NCBI GenBank assembly: GCA_030522415.1
Contig: CM060108.1
Span: forward strand, 42,298,256-42,362,255
Source: Channallabes apus
Taxonomy: Eukaryota > Chordata > Actinopteri > Siluriformes > Clariidae
DNA: 64,000 bases
Reading direction: 5' to 3'
The first letter of the stretch is position 1. The number at the start of each line of letters is the position of its first letter. The notes beneath the pieces were generated by a model that was not told the DNA's origin, made no database searches, and saw nothing but the letters and a program-made list of their open reading frames with translations. Made by a program: the position numbers and the translations under genes. This document shows, piece by piece, positions 11,901 to 25,810 of the stretch.

Positions 11901-12408
11901 TTGCGCGCATCCTTCAGCTTCCACTCCTCTGCTCCCGTGCTCTGACCTTCCTTACCCCGTTCATGCACCTGCATGTGTCCAAGCAGGGAGCTGGAGGACA
12001 GGAACCCTCTGCGGCACACAGGGCATTTATGAGGCTTGTTTGTGGCGTGTGTCTTCATATGGATCTTAAGGTGATCGCTACGTGAGAAAGCGGAATTGCA
12101 CTCGCTGCAGTGGTATTTCTTGTCACCGGTGTGGAGCTTGATATGCCGGTCACGACTGCGCTTGTGCTTGAATAGCCGACTGCAGAAGGTACAGCTGAAA
12201 GGGAGCTTGTCACTATGGCTCTGCTCGTGGCGCTTAAGGAAGCTCAGGCGACTGAAGGATTTCTCACAAAACTGGCATGGGTAGGGCAAACCAGGGCCCC
12301 CTTCGTCTTCACCAAAATCGTAATCGTGGATTGGAGACGTTTGGTCTTTGCTAGATGGTGAAGAAGCAGGCCAGGAACAGGATGGGTCATCTTCTAAATC
12401 AACCCCAT
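8939..12408 (-). CDS. znf521: znf521 giant zinc-finger exon (exon 4 by analogy with mammals)
   Basis: This 3470 bp exon encodes most of ZNF521, about 1157 residues. The acceptor is TTTTTGCAG and the first two bases complete an Asp codon carried over from 51617. The donor is GAG followed by GTGAGG, in phase 0. The start reads [20 protein letters not shown] and leads into LPYPCQFC, the first of about 26 C2H2 fingers. Four regular tandem fingers come first (YPCQFC, FSCTFC, YHCSEC, HKCPVC), then spaced fingers. Later landmarks are [34 protein letters not shown] and [11 protein letters not shown] degenerate Cys-rich finger contains [11 protein letters not shown], and the last finger is [13 protein letters not shown]. 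The linkers [20 protein letters not shown] and GRRKRAAQ identify znf521 and not znf423. Extra low-complexity inserts (a Gly run before ESVSKDD and a Ser run after KATTYST) look like fish-lineage additions. There are no internal stops or frameshifts. The protein is expected to be nuclear, binding EBF and SMAD-type partners as known for the family. Confidence 0.97.
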
Positions 12409-12520
12409 CTGCAAAAACAGAAAGAAAAGGAAATATATATTTTGTAAAAGAAAAAGAGACTATTTATTTTATGCACTTGACTTACATCGAACACACATAT
12501 GGGCATAGAGAGAGGCAAAT

Positions 12521-12554
<34 letters not shown>
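12521..12554. repeat. (GA)n microsatellite
   Basis: AGAGAG run of about 16 units followed by a short G-run at 12555-12564, just upstream (in transcript sense) of the giant exon's acceptor. Confidence 0.92.
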
Positions 12555-12556
<2 letters not shown>

Positions 12557-12564
12557 GGGGGGGG

Positions 12565-14640
12565 AAGAGAGTTAATGGTATTCAAAAACAATGACAAAAA
12601 ATATAAAAGAAAAACGGAGAAATTAACCTTGTATGTGGCCATCTAATGGTGATACCAACTGAGACAGAAAAAGGCATTTCTGACATTTGAATTTGAATCG
12701 ACAGCTGTCTGCGGGGTGGGTGTTTGTTTAGAAAAATTAATACTTATCAATAGCTTTCATTTTTATGCAAAATGACCACAAGGGCTCTAAATCCATTTTA
12801 AAATCATCATGTCTATTTATACTATAATTTACCAGGAACACCATGAACTGCAAGACACGCCGTTAAAACGGCTTAGAGGTGAAAATGAAACCTGTTGGTG
12901 ATCTGGCAGATCCCATGACATCAGACAGTGAGGTGTGGCCTACAGTACACTCTATTTTATTTAATACAATCCTCCATAAGTATACAGACATTATATTTTT
13001 GCTGCTGTTGTTTTTGAACTGATTTGGTGCAAAGCCACCAGACAGTTGTTTAAAGGTTGAGTGTTCTTTGTCCTGATCTAGAAATGTAATCCTTGTGACT
13101 AGAAGAAAAAAAAAAAGCGTCAAGAGCAGATCTGGGAAAACAGAAAAACAAAGGGAAACAGGCAAGATTTATGAGACATCTGCAGGAAAGCATAAAACAC
13201 CACTTTGGATGTAGCTTTCTCTCCATCCTTGGACCGGCTTCTAGAGCCGCTTCGATTGTTTTTCTTTTGAACACAGCCCTCTGCCCTCTGTCAGGATAAC
13301 ATGCCCTTGTTGATCGCGTAACCCACTCTACCCAATCTTCAGGAAACAGATGAGGTCACATGTTGACCTCCTGTTCCTCAAACCGCTGAAAGAGGCACAT
13401 TGATGGGCTAGCCTTGCAATGTCCTCTTGCTGGAAATCTCCCACACTGGGCAACGTGCCAATTTACAAAAAAAAAAGAAAGAAAAAAAAAAAAAGAAAGA
13501 AAATCTACTCCAGCTACATTTTTTACTCTTCTTAAATTTATAGAGTTGATTGATTGTGAAAGGCAATTTAATTATCACCTCCAGATCGTCTCTCTATTAA
13601 TTACCGCATCACATACGGCATAAATCATCCATCTACAGTAAATAACAACAACGTTCTGTGTATTCTGTTTAAAGGTTCAAACCTTTCAGCTGTTTCTTTT
13701 TCATGTATAATATATGTAATTATATAAACATATACTGTATATATACTGTAGGTGACAGAAAGGCACTCAAGGGCACTTTTGGCAAGAAAACCATGTTAAT
13801 CCTGATCTTCTCCTTTTGGCTAGCCTGCTCCACCCGCCCCCAGACTAGTGTGTGAACACCAACTGAAGAGTCCAGAAAGCCCCTGGAGAGGCAAGAGGAT
13901 AAGAGGGAAGCTTGTTTTCCTCTCGCTCGCTCGCTCTCTCTCTTTCTGCCCTCTCCCTTGCTTTCTTGGTGTTTTTCCCCCTCCCTACACCATGACGAGA
14001 AATGCCCATACCCAGGACAGCCTAAGTAAATATAAGTGGAGGCAGTCTTTTCCATACACACACACATGTACAACCATCACATATCCCAGCTCACGACAGC
14101 AGTCTATGTGAGCCAGCCAAAGGGGATGCTGCACACTGCAAACCTCCACCCCACAGCTGAAGGCCTGGCTTTGTTGCAGTGCCAAAGCCTTCCTGAACAT
14201 CCCCTGGCTAGCAGCCTGTCTCAGCCTTTGGAGGAAGACCTCCATCTTAGGGCCTGATGCTGCTTCATGATGTAAGATCTCTCTCCCCACCACCCCTCCT
14301 CTTCCCTTTTCTCCCCTTTGCATTTCTTTTATTTATTTATTTCCGGTTTTTTTTGGCACACGGTGCAGTCTAGCTCTCTGAGCAAAACAACACATTTGTA
14401 ATGTTCAGCACAAGGACAGCTGGATACCCGTTTGACATCTGTTTCAGCATACTTATTGGTAGGAGAGCGTTCGGGAGGGGACCTGATAGGTGTATAACAA
14501 TCGCACACGTTCAGCTGGTAACAACAGTCATGTCTTCCTTTCTTTTCTTTTTTTTTTCTTTTCGCTTCTGGTTTGGTCAGATTACAAGATAGCGAATCGG
14601 AGTTTCACTGCTTAGTATGCTGAGAATCTCCGGCTGTTAA
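12565..14640. other. Intronic stretch with no recognised gene
   Basis: Contains an A-rich tract at 13466-13502 and AT-rich sequence near 13700-13755. The frames at 13720-14323 are low-complexity and I recognise no family in them. Confidence 0.45.
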
Positions 14641-14649
14641 CACATCACC

Positions 14650-15154
14650 AACAGAGGACTTGGATTGCTTTTTTGATGAAACGAGTAATCTAACGCGTTA
14701 GGTCAGAAATTTAAGTAAAAAAAATTATCGGTTATTGCGACAAGTCGTCCTACAAGCCCCGCCACCGATAACCCGCCCCTCATGCTGTTATACCCGTATC
14801 TCACCAATGCAGTTTGACTATTCACGCGGAAAGATGGAAACCTAATCACAGCACCAGAACTCGCGGGGAATCATGATGAACCGAACTTACGGCCACCGCG
14901 CGAAACCGCGTAGGTGAGATCAGGGGATTAGTAGTTAACAGATTATGGGCCAGACTTTGCGGAGTGATGATGGTAGAATAATTCTAAAGGTCTTGACTAC
15001 AACGACATGCATGAGGAATCACAAAGGAGTTTTCATTTTCTACAATGGAAACGTACTCGAACGAGTTACTTTTATCAGAACGTAACGCTGTGATGTAACA
15101 GTAATTTTGTAATGTAATTAGTGACTTCAAAAAGTAACGTATCCCCCAACACTG
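14650..15154. mobile_element. Non-autonomous hAT-like element (degenerate)
   Basis: The right end, read inward, is AGTGTTGGGGGATACGTTAC followed by repeated motifs of the type GTTACTTTT and TAACG. The left part contains GAGTAATCTAACGCGTTA. Ends starting AGTGTTGGG with TTACT-rich subterminal repeats are typical of a non-autonomous hAT family common in fish. No transposase frame is present. The left boundary is approximate and no target duplication was identified. Confidence 0.55.
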
Positions 15155-16465
15155 ATCACCAACTTCAAACACTTTGGCACACACTCCCTGTGTTTCACTC
15201 TGGATGCCTGGATAGACTGTATTTGTGCTCAGACAATAAAGCCTGTCCCATTAGGACGTAGTATACGATTACTGTTTTCTAATTACTGTTTTGGTCTTAA
15301 GACGGAATTAGATCCTTCTCGGTGAATGCAAACTAGAATTATGATCATCATTTAGGTGATGAAACATAAAGACAGAGCTGTTAATCTGGCTGCTCTGACT
15401 GAGAAATCTATTGTGATTAAAGCTGTATTCATAAGTTGCCAGAAGTTGTTTCCGTTGTAATTTATTATCTTTTTTTTTTTTTCTTTTCTGGGTTTAAATC
15501 TTGGAAGCAGTTACAACACGCATGAGATCTTGCTTCGCCATGAAAATTCATGCGTAGTTTGATGTTTAATGTCTTATAATTGAACCCGTCCATATTAGAC
15601 TTACATAACCATGTTGTTGTATAGCGATGATATGTTATAATTACCAGTAAATACAATACAAAAGGTTCGTTCATGATAAAATGTATAAGCGATAGAAAGA
15701 AAATCACTCCGACTGTTTCTGCGGTAAGAGTGACAAGAGCGATAGAGAAATTTAAAACATGGCACCAGGAGAACAGGGTGTTGCTCTGGGCTGTGAGGGA
15801 GCTAATGAGCATGGCTGTTTGCTAATTGCTACACTCTTCAGCTAAGAACTCTTCTAACTCCTGCTCTGTGAATGCAACTAGAGGAATGTGAAAGAACAGG
15901 TGAGAGAATCACGTTCAGAGCACCTGGCTGCTGTGAAAAATGGCACCTTAACTGGTAGTGTGCAGTCGTGTATGTGTGTACATGTGTGGGTGTGTGGGTT
16001 GGGGGGTAGTGGGCGGTTGAGGGGATTCATTACATCTTCTCATATTACTGCAGTTTACAATAATAAGTGCTACAGCGTTAAGCACTAACAGTTTATGAAG
16101 CGCCGCCAACTGGTTTAACAACTGGTTTAACGAGATGATGTTCTGACGTTCTGAAAGTAGGGGGCTAGACTTGACTTTTACTAAATAATTTACTCATTAG
16201 ACACAAAGTCACGATTCGAATGCTCCCTACCAAGTGAAACTTAAACCCAACCTCGATCCGCTTTTGAACTCTTTAATAGTTTGGAAATCCTTTTTAAAGG
16301 AAAGTCCATGGGATGTAAACCACCATGGATGGGGGTCCATTGGCTCCCACCAAAGTTGGAAAGCACTAAAAAAAAAACCACTACTAAAGAGTACACGATT
16401 AAGATTATTTGTTATTTGTCACATATACCTTATAACACAGTGAAATAAGTTTTTCACATAATATA
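15155..16465. other. Intronic stretch with no recognised feature
   Basis: Single-copy-looking AT-rich sequence with a T-run at 15470-15482 and a GT-rich patch at 15966-16000. Confidence 0.45.
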
Positions 16466-17390
<925 letters not shown>

Positions 17391-19376
17391 TAGTGGAAGG
17401 AAATGTTTGGAAGATGCCAAAATGTATCAGGATAAACAATTAGCAGTAAATAAGAAATACTGTATGACCATTCAGAGATGAAAGGTCTATCTTTTTTTCC
17501 AGTCTTTCTCTCTCAGAGCTGGATTAGACAGATCTTCAATGTATTGTCAAAAAAAAGCATGTTTAAGTGAACTGTGTGGGCTTTAGCATTTAACCATTAA
17601 CTTCAAAACTGCTGTCAACTTGTCTTGACTTTGACCTGGCTTCACGCTGTGAGAAGAAGGAAAACGTCTTCACAGAAGCAGAAATAAAATGTTGAACGTT
17701 CCCGTAGAAGCTGCGTCCTATTCCGGAGCCTTAGTCCTAACAGCTGTATTACATGCAGCGCTGTAGGTGACACAACTACTGTACTTATCATAAACTTACT
17801 GCATGAGCAGAAAGAGAGGGAGGAGGACAGCATCAACTCAAGTGCAATATACATTGTGTTTACGGATCAGCGGAGAGTTCAAGGTGCCAGAACCTGAAAA
17901 TATGAAAAATATACTGTATATGTATACCGGGCTTATTTTATAATTTCTATTAATGTCTTCCTGTTTAAAAATATTTACTTAAAACTGCATTGTAAGCAAA
18001 TTCCAAACAGGATGCTCAGTTGTACGATGTATAAAAAAATAAGTGTAGTAGAAAACAAAAACAGGCTTTGGCTCTACAATGAAAATTGTATTCTATCCTC
18101 TGATTTCTTCTCATTTTCTTTGCATTTCTTAAAAAAAAAAAATGCTTATTCCAATCCTAATCTTCTCTTCCTCTTCCCTGCTCTTGTACCCATCTATCCA
18201 TCTATCTATTTCTGGCTCTCAGTAAACACAATATGGTTCTTTACACATTACTGAGAAATGTCAGTCCCAGCCGTCGATCAATTCAATCTGGCATGTCACT
18301 CCGAAAGAGCAAAGAGTGTGCACCCGTGACTTTGTGTATGCACGGCGTATACACATAATGCACACCATGATGCACATAATGCAATAAACAACCTGCAATG
18401 ACAAAACACAAACACACACACTATAATTTTTTATATATTTAGTCATTTTTAATTGCACGTGCTCTTTTAATGGCAGTTTGTTCGATTTCTGTCTCATCAA
18501 CTGCTTTTGTCCACATTTAATAGTGTCCCAGTCTGGACACAGGCACTTGGTCAATGTCTCGTGCGAAGCGCCGCCGGCTGCCCAGGAAAGTGAAGAAAAA
18601 TGACAGAGCAGTGTGGAAAAACTAGGGCAGTCACTCATCGTCTAACCTCAGCCCGGCTTTTTTTTTTTCCAGCAGAGGTGGACCTGGGGAACATCCACCT
18701 GGGCGAAATGAAGAATTCCAGCTCCTGTCCAGCTTCGGCCCAAGACAATATCATGAAAGCCATGTGAATTCTGGAGCAACCACGCAGATCATAAAACAAG
18801 TCCTGTTTTAACACTGACAAGTGAACACAAAGAACCTTCTGCTTTACAAAGTCAGCGGTACTTATCCTGTAAAATGGTGGCCGGTATTTATAGCAGGTCC
18901 AGAAAATAAGACACTATGGCCGGTACTTACTAAAGATGCGCCATTTCTTTAGACTAATAATACAGTGTAATATTATATACTCTCACATGTGATCATTGGT
19001 ATAACAGTTATTCATTTCTTTCTTAAAAAACAAACAAAACTAGAATCTGATTTTTTTTTTCATATTCATATTTTATAATTGGACATGGACTTTTTATAGC
19101 GCAGCAATAGTTCCAGCTATACTAATATTGCATATAAGAGGATTAGAGCCACCTAAAAAAAATATTTGAGTTCTGACTTTAATCTCAGAATTTTTCCTTT
19201 TTTTCTTCAGGATTATGAAGATTGGCAAAAATTGTAGGTTTTATCTGAGATTAAAGTACGACTTCTGAAGAAAAGTGAAAAAATCTACATTTAAAGGAGA
19301 AACAGGTTTAAATGAGGAATGAAAGGTTGCTGTAAAGACTGAAAGGAAGGAGTCTCTAGTGTCCGCACTTTACATC
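17391..19376. other. Intronic stretch with no recognised gene
   Basis: Includes A-runs near 18131 and T-runs near 18661 and 19051, otherwise unremarkable. No domain was recognised in the short frames. Confidence 0.45.
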
Positions 19377-19384
19377 ATTCAGAG

Positions 19385-19849
19385 CAGTGACGGGTCGGTC
19401 ATGAACGATTCGTTCTTTTCGAACGAATCTTTTAACATGACGCAGATGAACGAGTCGTCTCGGAGAGTGATTCGTTCATGTTCTATTGCGCAAAGCATCG
19501 CAATACCTCCGTATGTTATATACAGGAAACAGTATTGAACAATCCTCAGCAATACGTTTTTGAGTCTCGAGTCGTTCGTTCTTTTGACACGTGACTCCCG
19601 TAGACGCTATGCGGTGCAATAGATTCAAAAGAACAAACGACTCGGACTAGAAGATATGAGAGGTGAGCTGCTCATTCTGTTTATTATAATATGTCCTTAG
19701 TTACATGGTAATATTTTCATTACTGGAACTATAGCCAAAATTTGTGTAGGTAGACCTATTGGGGGTCTTTTTATTGAAAACGCAACATTTTAATATGAAC
19801 GAGATTCAAAGAACCGAGTCACTAAAACGATTCGAACTTCCCATCACTA
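19385..19849. mobile_element. hAT-type miniature transposon with 8 bp target duplication
   Basis: The 465 bp element is flanked by the identical octamer ATTCAGAG at 19377-19384 and 19850-19857, the target-site duplication length of the hAT superfamily. The termini are CAGTGACGGG on the left and, read inward, TAGTGATGGG on the right. Subterminal motifs GAACGATTCGTTC and GAATCGTTTTAGTGACTCGG are the repeated GAACGAT/ATTCG words seen in such elements. There is no coding capacity, so it must have been moved by a transposase supplied elsewhere. Confidence 0.88.
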
Positions 19850-19857
19850 ATTCAGAG

Positions 19858-20571
19858 GTGAAGCTCTAACTGCGGATTCAAATAAGAAAGTGGTTAAGAA
19901 CCGTAGTTGTGTGGTTCCATGGTGGGTCCGTATAAGGGACGCCGCTGAGCGAATGAACGATTTTATTTATAAAATAATACTTACTCTATTATATACTAAT
20001 AATACTTCTAAGTTTTTGTTCGGTAACTTTAACCAGACTTCCTCACTCCACCTGGTCCTGGATTATTTTCTGACAGGATGCCTAAAAAATGTTTAATCCT
20101 GACTTCAAATTTCAGTCACTAGGCTTATTTATAGTAACATGCTCATGTAAGCACACACATCTGTAATTTCCTCCAGGTGTGTGTGTACAGTGTCTAAACA
20201 GAACCGTTTTCTAACGTTTTTATTTAACTTTACGTCCATATGGTCTTAATTCAATCTCTGTACTTGTGACTTTGTTTATTTATAGGATCCTGATTCATGT
20301 GCTTTAGAAAAACCTGAACCAAGCAAATGAAGTTTATTGCTGGAGGGGGGGCGGGGAGGGGGGGGGGGTGCATTTTTAATGTTGTTCCACTTTTAGTCCA
20401 AAGTGCAAGTGGGTCATTTTGGGCTGAACGGAGCGAACAGAAGATCGGGGGTTAAAATATGTACAGTACACATCGACCTGGCCACTATGAATTGTGAGGG
20501 GGGACGGTATAGATTTAGGGCCATAATTATAGGAACACAAGATAGCATATAAAAAATAATAATGGAAATAC

Positions 20572-20615
<44 letters not shown>

Positions 20616-21364
20616 TTGTCCCTGGAGTCTCTTGTCCTTGGGCAGAGCTCTCCTAAGGAAGCTGAGGCAGAGGAAAAGCAGTTGACCAGGGTCAGGTACG
20701 AGCGAGCAAACAGGAAGTGAGCTCCGCCTGAGACCTTGGCTGGGCCTCTGTCTCCCGTGGCTGGCCGGGGGGGAGGACAATCTGTCCCCCTCTGTCCCCC
20801 AGTGTGGTACGGCCCGCCAGCGTTTGCTTGCCCAGCGGGACCGGCGTGAGGACGGACAGTTGGGACCTGAGGACTGACTTGGCTCATCTACAACTGAAGC
20901 AGGAGCACCAATACCGACCAACCAAAAACTAAACCTAAAATGAAATAAAGAACAGATGGCCACACCAACAGTGGCTTTGTTATCAATACTAATATGTTAT
21001 CTCCTTACCTCACACGGTTACAAAATATCGAGAGGTAATAAATCCAACTGAAAAAACAAACCTGTGGTCTGGTCTTGGCGTTCTTACCCAAAGCCCGGCT
21101 CTTTTCCTTTTGGCCATAATTTCCGAGCCTACTTCAACGATGTCTTTCCCATAAATCTGAATCTGGTTTCATTTTATTCAGTAACAGTCTCTTTAGAAAC
21201 AGCCCACTGAGTGATATACATCATTTAAAGTTCCAAGTTTATATCTAGAATAATAAATCCCGTCTGACTGCTTGTGGATGTGGATACATGGGGACGCATG
21301 TATATTTCCAGTCCGCTATATCCCAGTCCATTCATATTCACTTTGAATCAGGTTTGAAGCAGGT
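19858..21364. other. Intronic stretch with G-rich run and (AT)n/(GT)n tract
   Basis: Positions 20343-20371 form a long G-rich run (seven, four and eleven or more consecutive G). Positions 20575-20618 form an (AT)n tract passing into (GT)n. The frames at 20376-20963 on the minus strand read through the AT tract and are not credible genes. Confidence 0.6.
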
Positions 21365-21700
21365 CTATAGACCCTGCTTATCTTGTACAGGGTCACGGTG
21401 GACCCGGAGGCCTATCACAGGGGACTCGGAGCTCTAGGCGGGGTCCACGCTGGACAGGGTGCCGATCCATTGCAGGGCACAAGCACGTACTGTACACTGT
21501 CTCACACACACACACACACACACACACACTCCAGGCAATTTGGAAATACCAATTAGCTTAATCTGCATGTCTTTGGACTGCGGGAGGAGAATCTGTACCC
21601 GGAGGAAACCCAGCAAGCACGGGGAGGACATGCAAACACCATGACTCGAATCCGTGACCCTGGAGACGCGAGGTCACGGTGCGAACGCAACCGTGCCACA
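21365..21700 (-). mobile_element. tRNA-derived SINE, DANA/HE1-like
   Basis: Read on the minus strand, the element has a tRNA-like head with a B-box-like GGATTCGAGTC. A body follows with the words GCATGTCCTCCCCGTG, GGGTTTCCTCCGGGT and TCCTCCCGCAGTCCAAAGACATGCAG. It ends in a part with TGCAATGGATCGGCACCCTGTCC. These conserved words are those of the DANA-like SINE family widespread in ray-finned fish. A (CA)n tract (21502-21530) sits inside it. The copy is diverged. Confidence 0.75.
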
Positions 21701-24700
21701 CTTATGAATATACATTTGTGAGAATCATGTTTTTGTCTTTTTGGATGCGATGCAGTTGGTTTTGCACATTCGTACAGTTTCCTTCACTTCCAACAATTGT
21801 AAAATAATAATAATAATAATAATAATAATAATTCCAGAAAAAAAAGGACTGGTCCAACATCTAAGGTATATTCGTGCCTAATACTCCGTAATCTTGGGTA
21901 ATCCCTGGTTTTAAATCATTATTTTATGATGCAGCCAAAATAACTCTCAAGATGTTACTGGTTTGCACCATCAGTAAGGATTTCACAAGAAACCTGAAAC
22001 AACCCATTATTCATCTCTAAGACAAGGTCGAAATGCAGATTAAAATGTTGAACAGAGCGTAACAGCACCTGATTAGATGTTTCAGGAAAACTGGAATTTC
22101 TGCCTTTGGCGGGATTAAATATTTATAGGCTGGCTTAAGACTTCACCAAACTGCAGTGGATGTGCAGCACCAGGAGGCACGGAGCGATACGGCTATCCGG
22201 TGTGCAGCAGCAGCCGAGCTACAGACAACAGACAGGAGGAATTAGAATTCACTGAAGGAGAGTGACCCTTCACCCCCGCAGCTGATTAAAACTCTCTCGC
22301 CCCGGGTTTGATTTCTCGTCAATCGCATCCCGGCTTGTCACCGTGAGAACTGCAGCAGACAGTCCGAACGGCAGGGCGAGAGCAAAACAAGCATCATCAA
22401 GGGAAGAGCCGGAGTGAAGAGAGGCAGAATAAAAAAAAATGTAGAAAAAAAAAACCCAAAAAAAAACACACACACATTTGTCAGCCCAAGCAAGACCGTG
22501 TCTCTTCACGCATTCCTGTCTTAAATGTCAAGATTTCCACCCCGAAGCAAGAGGAAGCGCTGACACTTTGCCAAGGTTGAACAAAAACCGCATTCATTAA
22601 TAATTAGCCTTGACCAGAAGCAAAGTAAACCCGAGTTCTCCTTGACAACAGCACAACACCTCCCCGCTTTCTTTTTCTTTTCTTTTTTTCTTTTAATAAA
22701 AAAGAATAAAATAGACACTGTCCAATTTTCACACCAGCTCTGGTATGCCTTTATCTTTCTTTTATTTAGACACCAAACAGAGTCATGATATGTCTGAAAC
22801 TCTGGCCTCCCAGGAACTCCTATAATGAGCCAAACATGTGGAAATGAACGACATGTTCAGGATCGTCATTCATAGACGTACGGCCTTTTTTGAAACGTTT
22901 GACTAAGAGTCTCAGGTAGCACACAGTTCTGCTATAATTAGTAAAAAGAAATATCATCCTGGACACGAATCGCAAGGTGTTTTTGTCATTTCTTCTTGCG
23001 TATGAGTGAAAACCTCCCCGGAATTCACACAGGCATCCAGGAGCCCAGTTCAGTTTGACTCACAGCAGCACCGCAATCCAGCCTCTTAGTAGATTCCCAC
23101 TGCAAGTCTTTCTGTGCAAACACCATCATCGCTATCTTCTAACTGACATCATACCCTTTTTTTTTTTTTTTTTTTCATTAACCAGCAATGGCTTTTTGAA
23201 TAAGACATGTGAGATACAGAAGCATGCTGTAGGCTAATCAGCTTTGCACGATGTGTCATTCATTATTCACAATGCGATGTCTGAAACCGACGGCGTGTTA
23301 GATGAAAAGGATACCACATCTGGAGGAAGTGGAAGTGAGGATGTAGCCACACCCCAATCCCAAGGGGGCAAACCTCTGACTTGGGCATTTATATAAGAAA
23401 AAAAAATCTTTAGTTACAGCCCTTGTTTTATCCCCCTTTTCTGTCTTTTTTTTTTTTTTTTTGGTTTCTGTCTGATGATCGGACTCTCACTCCACCGGTC
23501 CGGATCAGGATTTGGTATTGCCGAGCACTGCTTGAATTCGAGAAGACGCCTTGCCTTACAAAAGTTAAAACAGAGACGTGTGTCCGTGTTCCACATCATT
23601 ATTTCAAAGACTTTTTTGAAAACTTTTCACAAGACAGATTCAAGTTCAACCATCTAAGTTCAGGACTAAACCACGCATTATTAACGCATCCCTTCGATAG
23701 TCATTACTATGTTTCAGTGCCGATCCCAGGAACACTGAGTCAGAAGCAGAAATGCACACTGGACTGGGGGAGCAGTCTCTCGCAGGTCATGATGCGCACA
23801 CACATTCTCACACTGATTCACACCTAGAGGCTATTTACAATCGCTGCTCATCCTACTAGCATGTTTTTTTTTTTTTTTCGGGAAGTGAGAGCAAACTGAA
23901 AAACCCGAAGGAAACGCACAGAGAACAATGGAAGAAACATTTTCGCACGGACGGTAACCCGACCTCGGGATTGAACCAGGAAGTCGGGCAACTCCACCAC
24001 CACCACCCACTGTGCCACCCAATTCTGCATCACACCCTCACCTCTTGCTCTTTACTGCTCTTATCACACCAGATAAATAAACAACAAAATCTTCGACCTC
24101 TAAACTCCGCACTTTCCTCCGTCCCTCCATCCTAAAGACACAGTGGTGTGTGGGAAAAGAGGAAGGACAGATGGACAGGTGAAACTGATATAAGGGTGAC
24201 GGGATCGGGGTTTTTACCTTGGCTGACCCATTTCACCTCTTGCTAATGGCACACGTTTCCCCTTACTGTGTACAAAACATCCCGGATATGCATTGTGCAT
24301 TCCTGGCTAGAAACAACCCCCAAGGTCCCTTCATCAGTCTCAGTCTGGAGGAAGTAGCAAGTAGTGTCACAGAGATGAATAAGCTCGTGAACTCATTTAC
24401 CAAACACTAGATGACTCTAATATATGCACTAGACTAGGAAACATACAGGAGAAAAAAGAAAAGTTAATAAATCAGGTATGGTAATGTGGTACACGAGCAG
24501 CTTCAATACACGCTACCGGCTATGTACAGTATACATGTCGTGTTAAATATAAATATGAATAACATAATTACAGACAAACTTTCAAGCAACATTCCACACA
24601 CTTCAAATAGAGCACTGCACGCATTCACTGTATATTGTCATGGGTACAAATTGGAGACGCCCCAGGCAAAAGTAGGTTTAAAGCTTAGTACAAACTCCTG

Positions 24701-24716
24701 AGGTTTTGGTCATATA
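21701..24716. other. Intronic stretch with simple repeats
   Basis: Contains (AAT)n at 21805-21833, T-runs at 23158-23175 and 23447-23462, and a T-run at 23864-23878. At 23944-24022, on the minus strand, a short GTGGCACAGTGGGTGG-type head followed by a GGTTCAATCCC box looks like the front of a truncated tRNA-derived SINE. No gene was recognised. Confidence 0.5.
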
Positions 24717-25170
24717 CACTGCCGTTTCTTTCTACATTGTAAAGTTTTGCTGAAGGCGTCCAAAAAACTGCATGAATCTCCTTTGAACAGTTGATATTGA
24801 GATGTTTCTGCTACTTCTGCTCTGTAAAGACTTCATAACGCCTCTAATCTGAGCTGCTGTTAATTGGTCATTTTTCAGGCTGATAACTCTAAATGAACTT
24901 CTCGTCTGCAGCAGAGGTAGGTTTTGGTCTCGTCCTCCTGGGACGGCCTTCATGAGAGACAGTTTCATTATGGTGCTTGACGGATGTTACAAATGCACTT
25001 GACAATACTGTTCTTGCAAGAACTATTACAGAAAGGCCGACCTCTGTGTCTTACAATAACAACTAACTGCTGTTTTTCTTGTTGTTACGTAATTACCTAA
25101 TTCCATATGTGTTATTTTATAGTTTTGAAATCCCCAGTATTGTTGTAGAATGTAGAAAAACTTTAAAATA
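24717..25170 (-). mobile_element. Internally deleted Tc1-family element, copy 1
   Basis: This copy is nearly identical, in inverse orientation, to the block at 39694-40246. The minus strand encodes a transposase fragment with RSSFRVISLKNDQLTAAQIR and ISTVQRRF, typical of the second helix-turn-helix region of fish Tc1 transposases. The frame is shifted within the preceding GRPR-like motif, and the whole catalytic domain is missing. At the low-coordinate end the terminal repeat is cut by a deletion: CACTGCCGTTT jumps straight to CTTTCTACATTG. It is followed by an (AAT)n run at 25166-25192. Confidence 0.8.
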
Positions 25171-25194
25171 ATAATAATAATAATAATAATAATT

Positions 25195-25810
25195 AGTGTT
25201 ATCAATCGATTACAAATTTAATCTAGTTAATCACAATCACAGCCTGTAATTAATCGCAATTAATCACAATTGTAAAATACTCAGATTTACTTGTGTTATA
25301 TAAATGTGCAATGTTGGAATTAAGAAATGCATGACAAACTGTTTGAAGGAATATGTGCAGTTTTATAACAATTTGCATTTAATTTTAAATATCGACTGGG
25401 GTATTATGGGATGTGGCAACCCAGCGACGGCGAGGCTCAACCCTGGATCCTCACATTCAAAAATCAATACCCTTGAGCCGTAGCCGCTTGAGCCACCGTA
25501 CCCACATCCTATGCTTAATGCATTCTTGTGAGAATTGCTCCTCTTGAAGGTAGCTCGAGCGCACAACTTTGGTTTGATCCAATCTTCCATCTATGAAACC
25601 TTTAATTATGAAGCGTGCCGTTCAGCTCACCTGGTGATGTTTCCTCAGTCGTCTTATTATCCGCGTTAAAATCCATGTTGTCTGATTATGGGAAGCCATT
25701 AGGGTCAATTATGGCCATATGAATAATTAAAGATTTTAAAAATACTAATGTGTTACACTTTCTAGATTAATCACATGCATTAATACATCTATATTCACAG
25801 CCTTAGTAAT
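25195..25810. mobile_element. Possible degenerate DNA element with ATTAATC-type ends
   Basis: Both sides carry AT-rich motifs in inverse arrangement. The left contains AATCGATTACAAATTTAATC and TAATCGCAATTAATCAC; the right contains AGATTAATCACATGCATTAA. These resemble the subterminal sequence of the clearer element at 63029-63692. Inside, at 25390-25505 on the minus strand, there is a tRNA-head-like piece (GGTACGGTGGCTCAAGCGGC) that may be a truncated SINE. Boundaries are approximate. Confidence 0.4.

Noticed and set aside
9656..12284. Plus-strand frames of 60-158 codons opposite the znf521 giant exon
   Set aside because: They are mirror frames of the zinc-finger coding sequence and have no features of their own.
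8939..12408. Assignment of the finger gene to znf423
   Set aside because: The linkers [20 protein letters not shown] and LPYGLCASC, and the order of the later fingers, match ZNF521 better than its paralogue ZNF423.
20376..20963. Long minus-strand frames of 195 and 157 codons
   Set aside because: Both read through an (AT)n/(GT)n tract giving alternating Ile-Tyr residues, and neither shows a domain.
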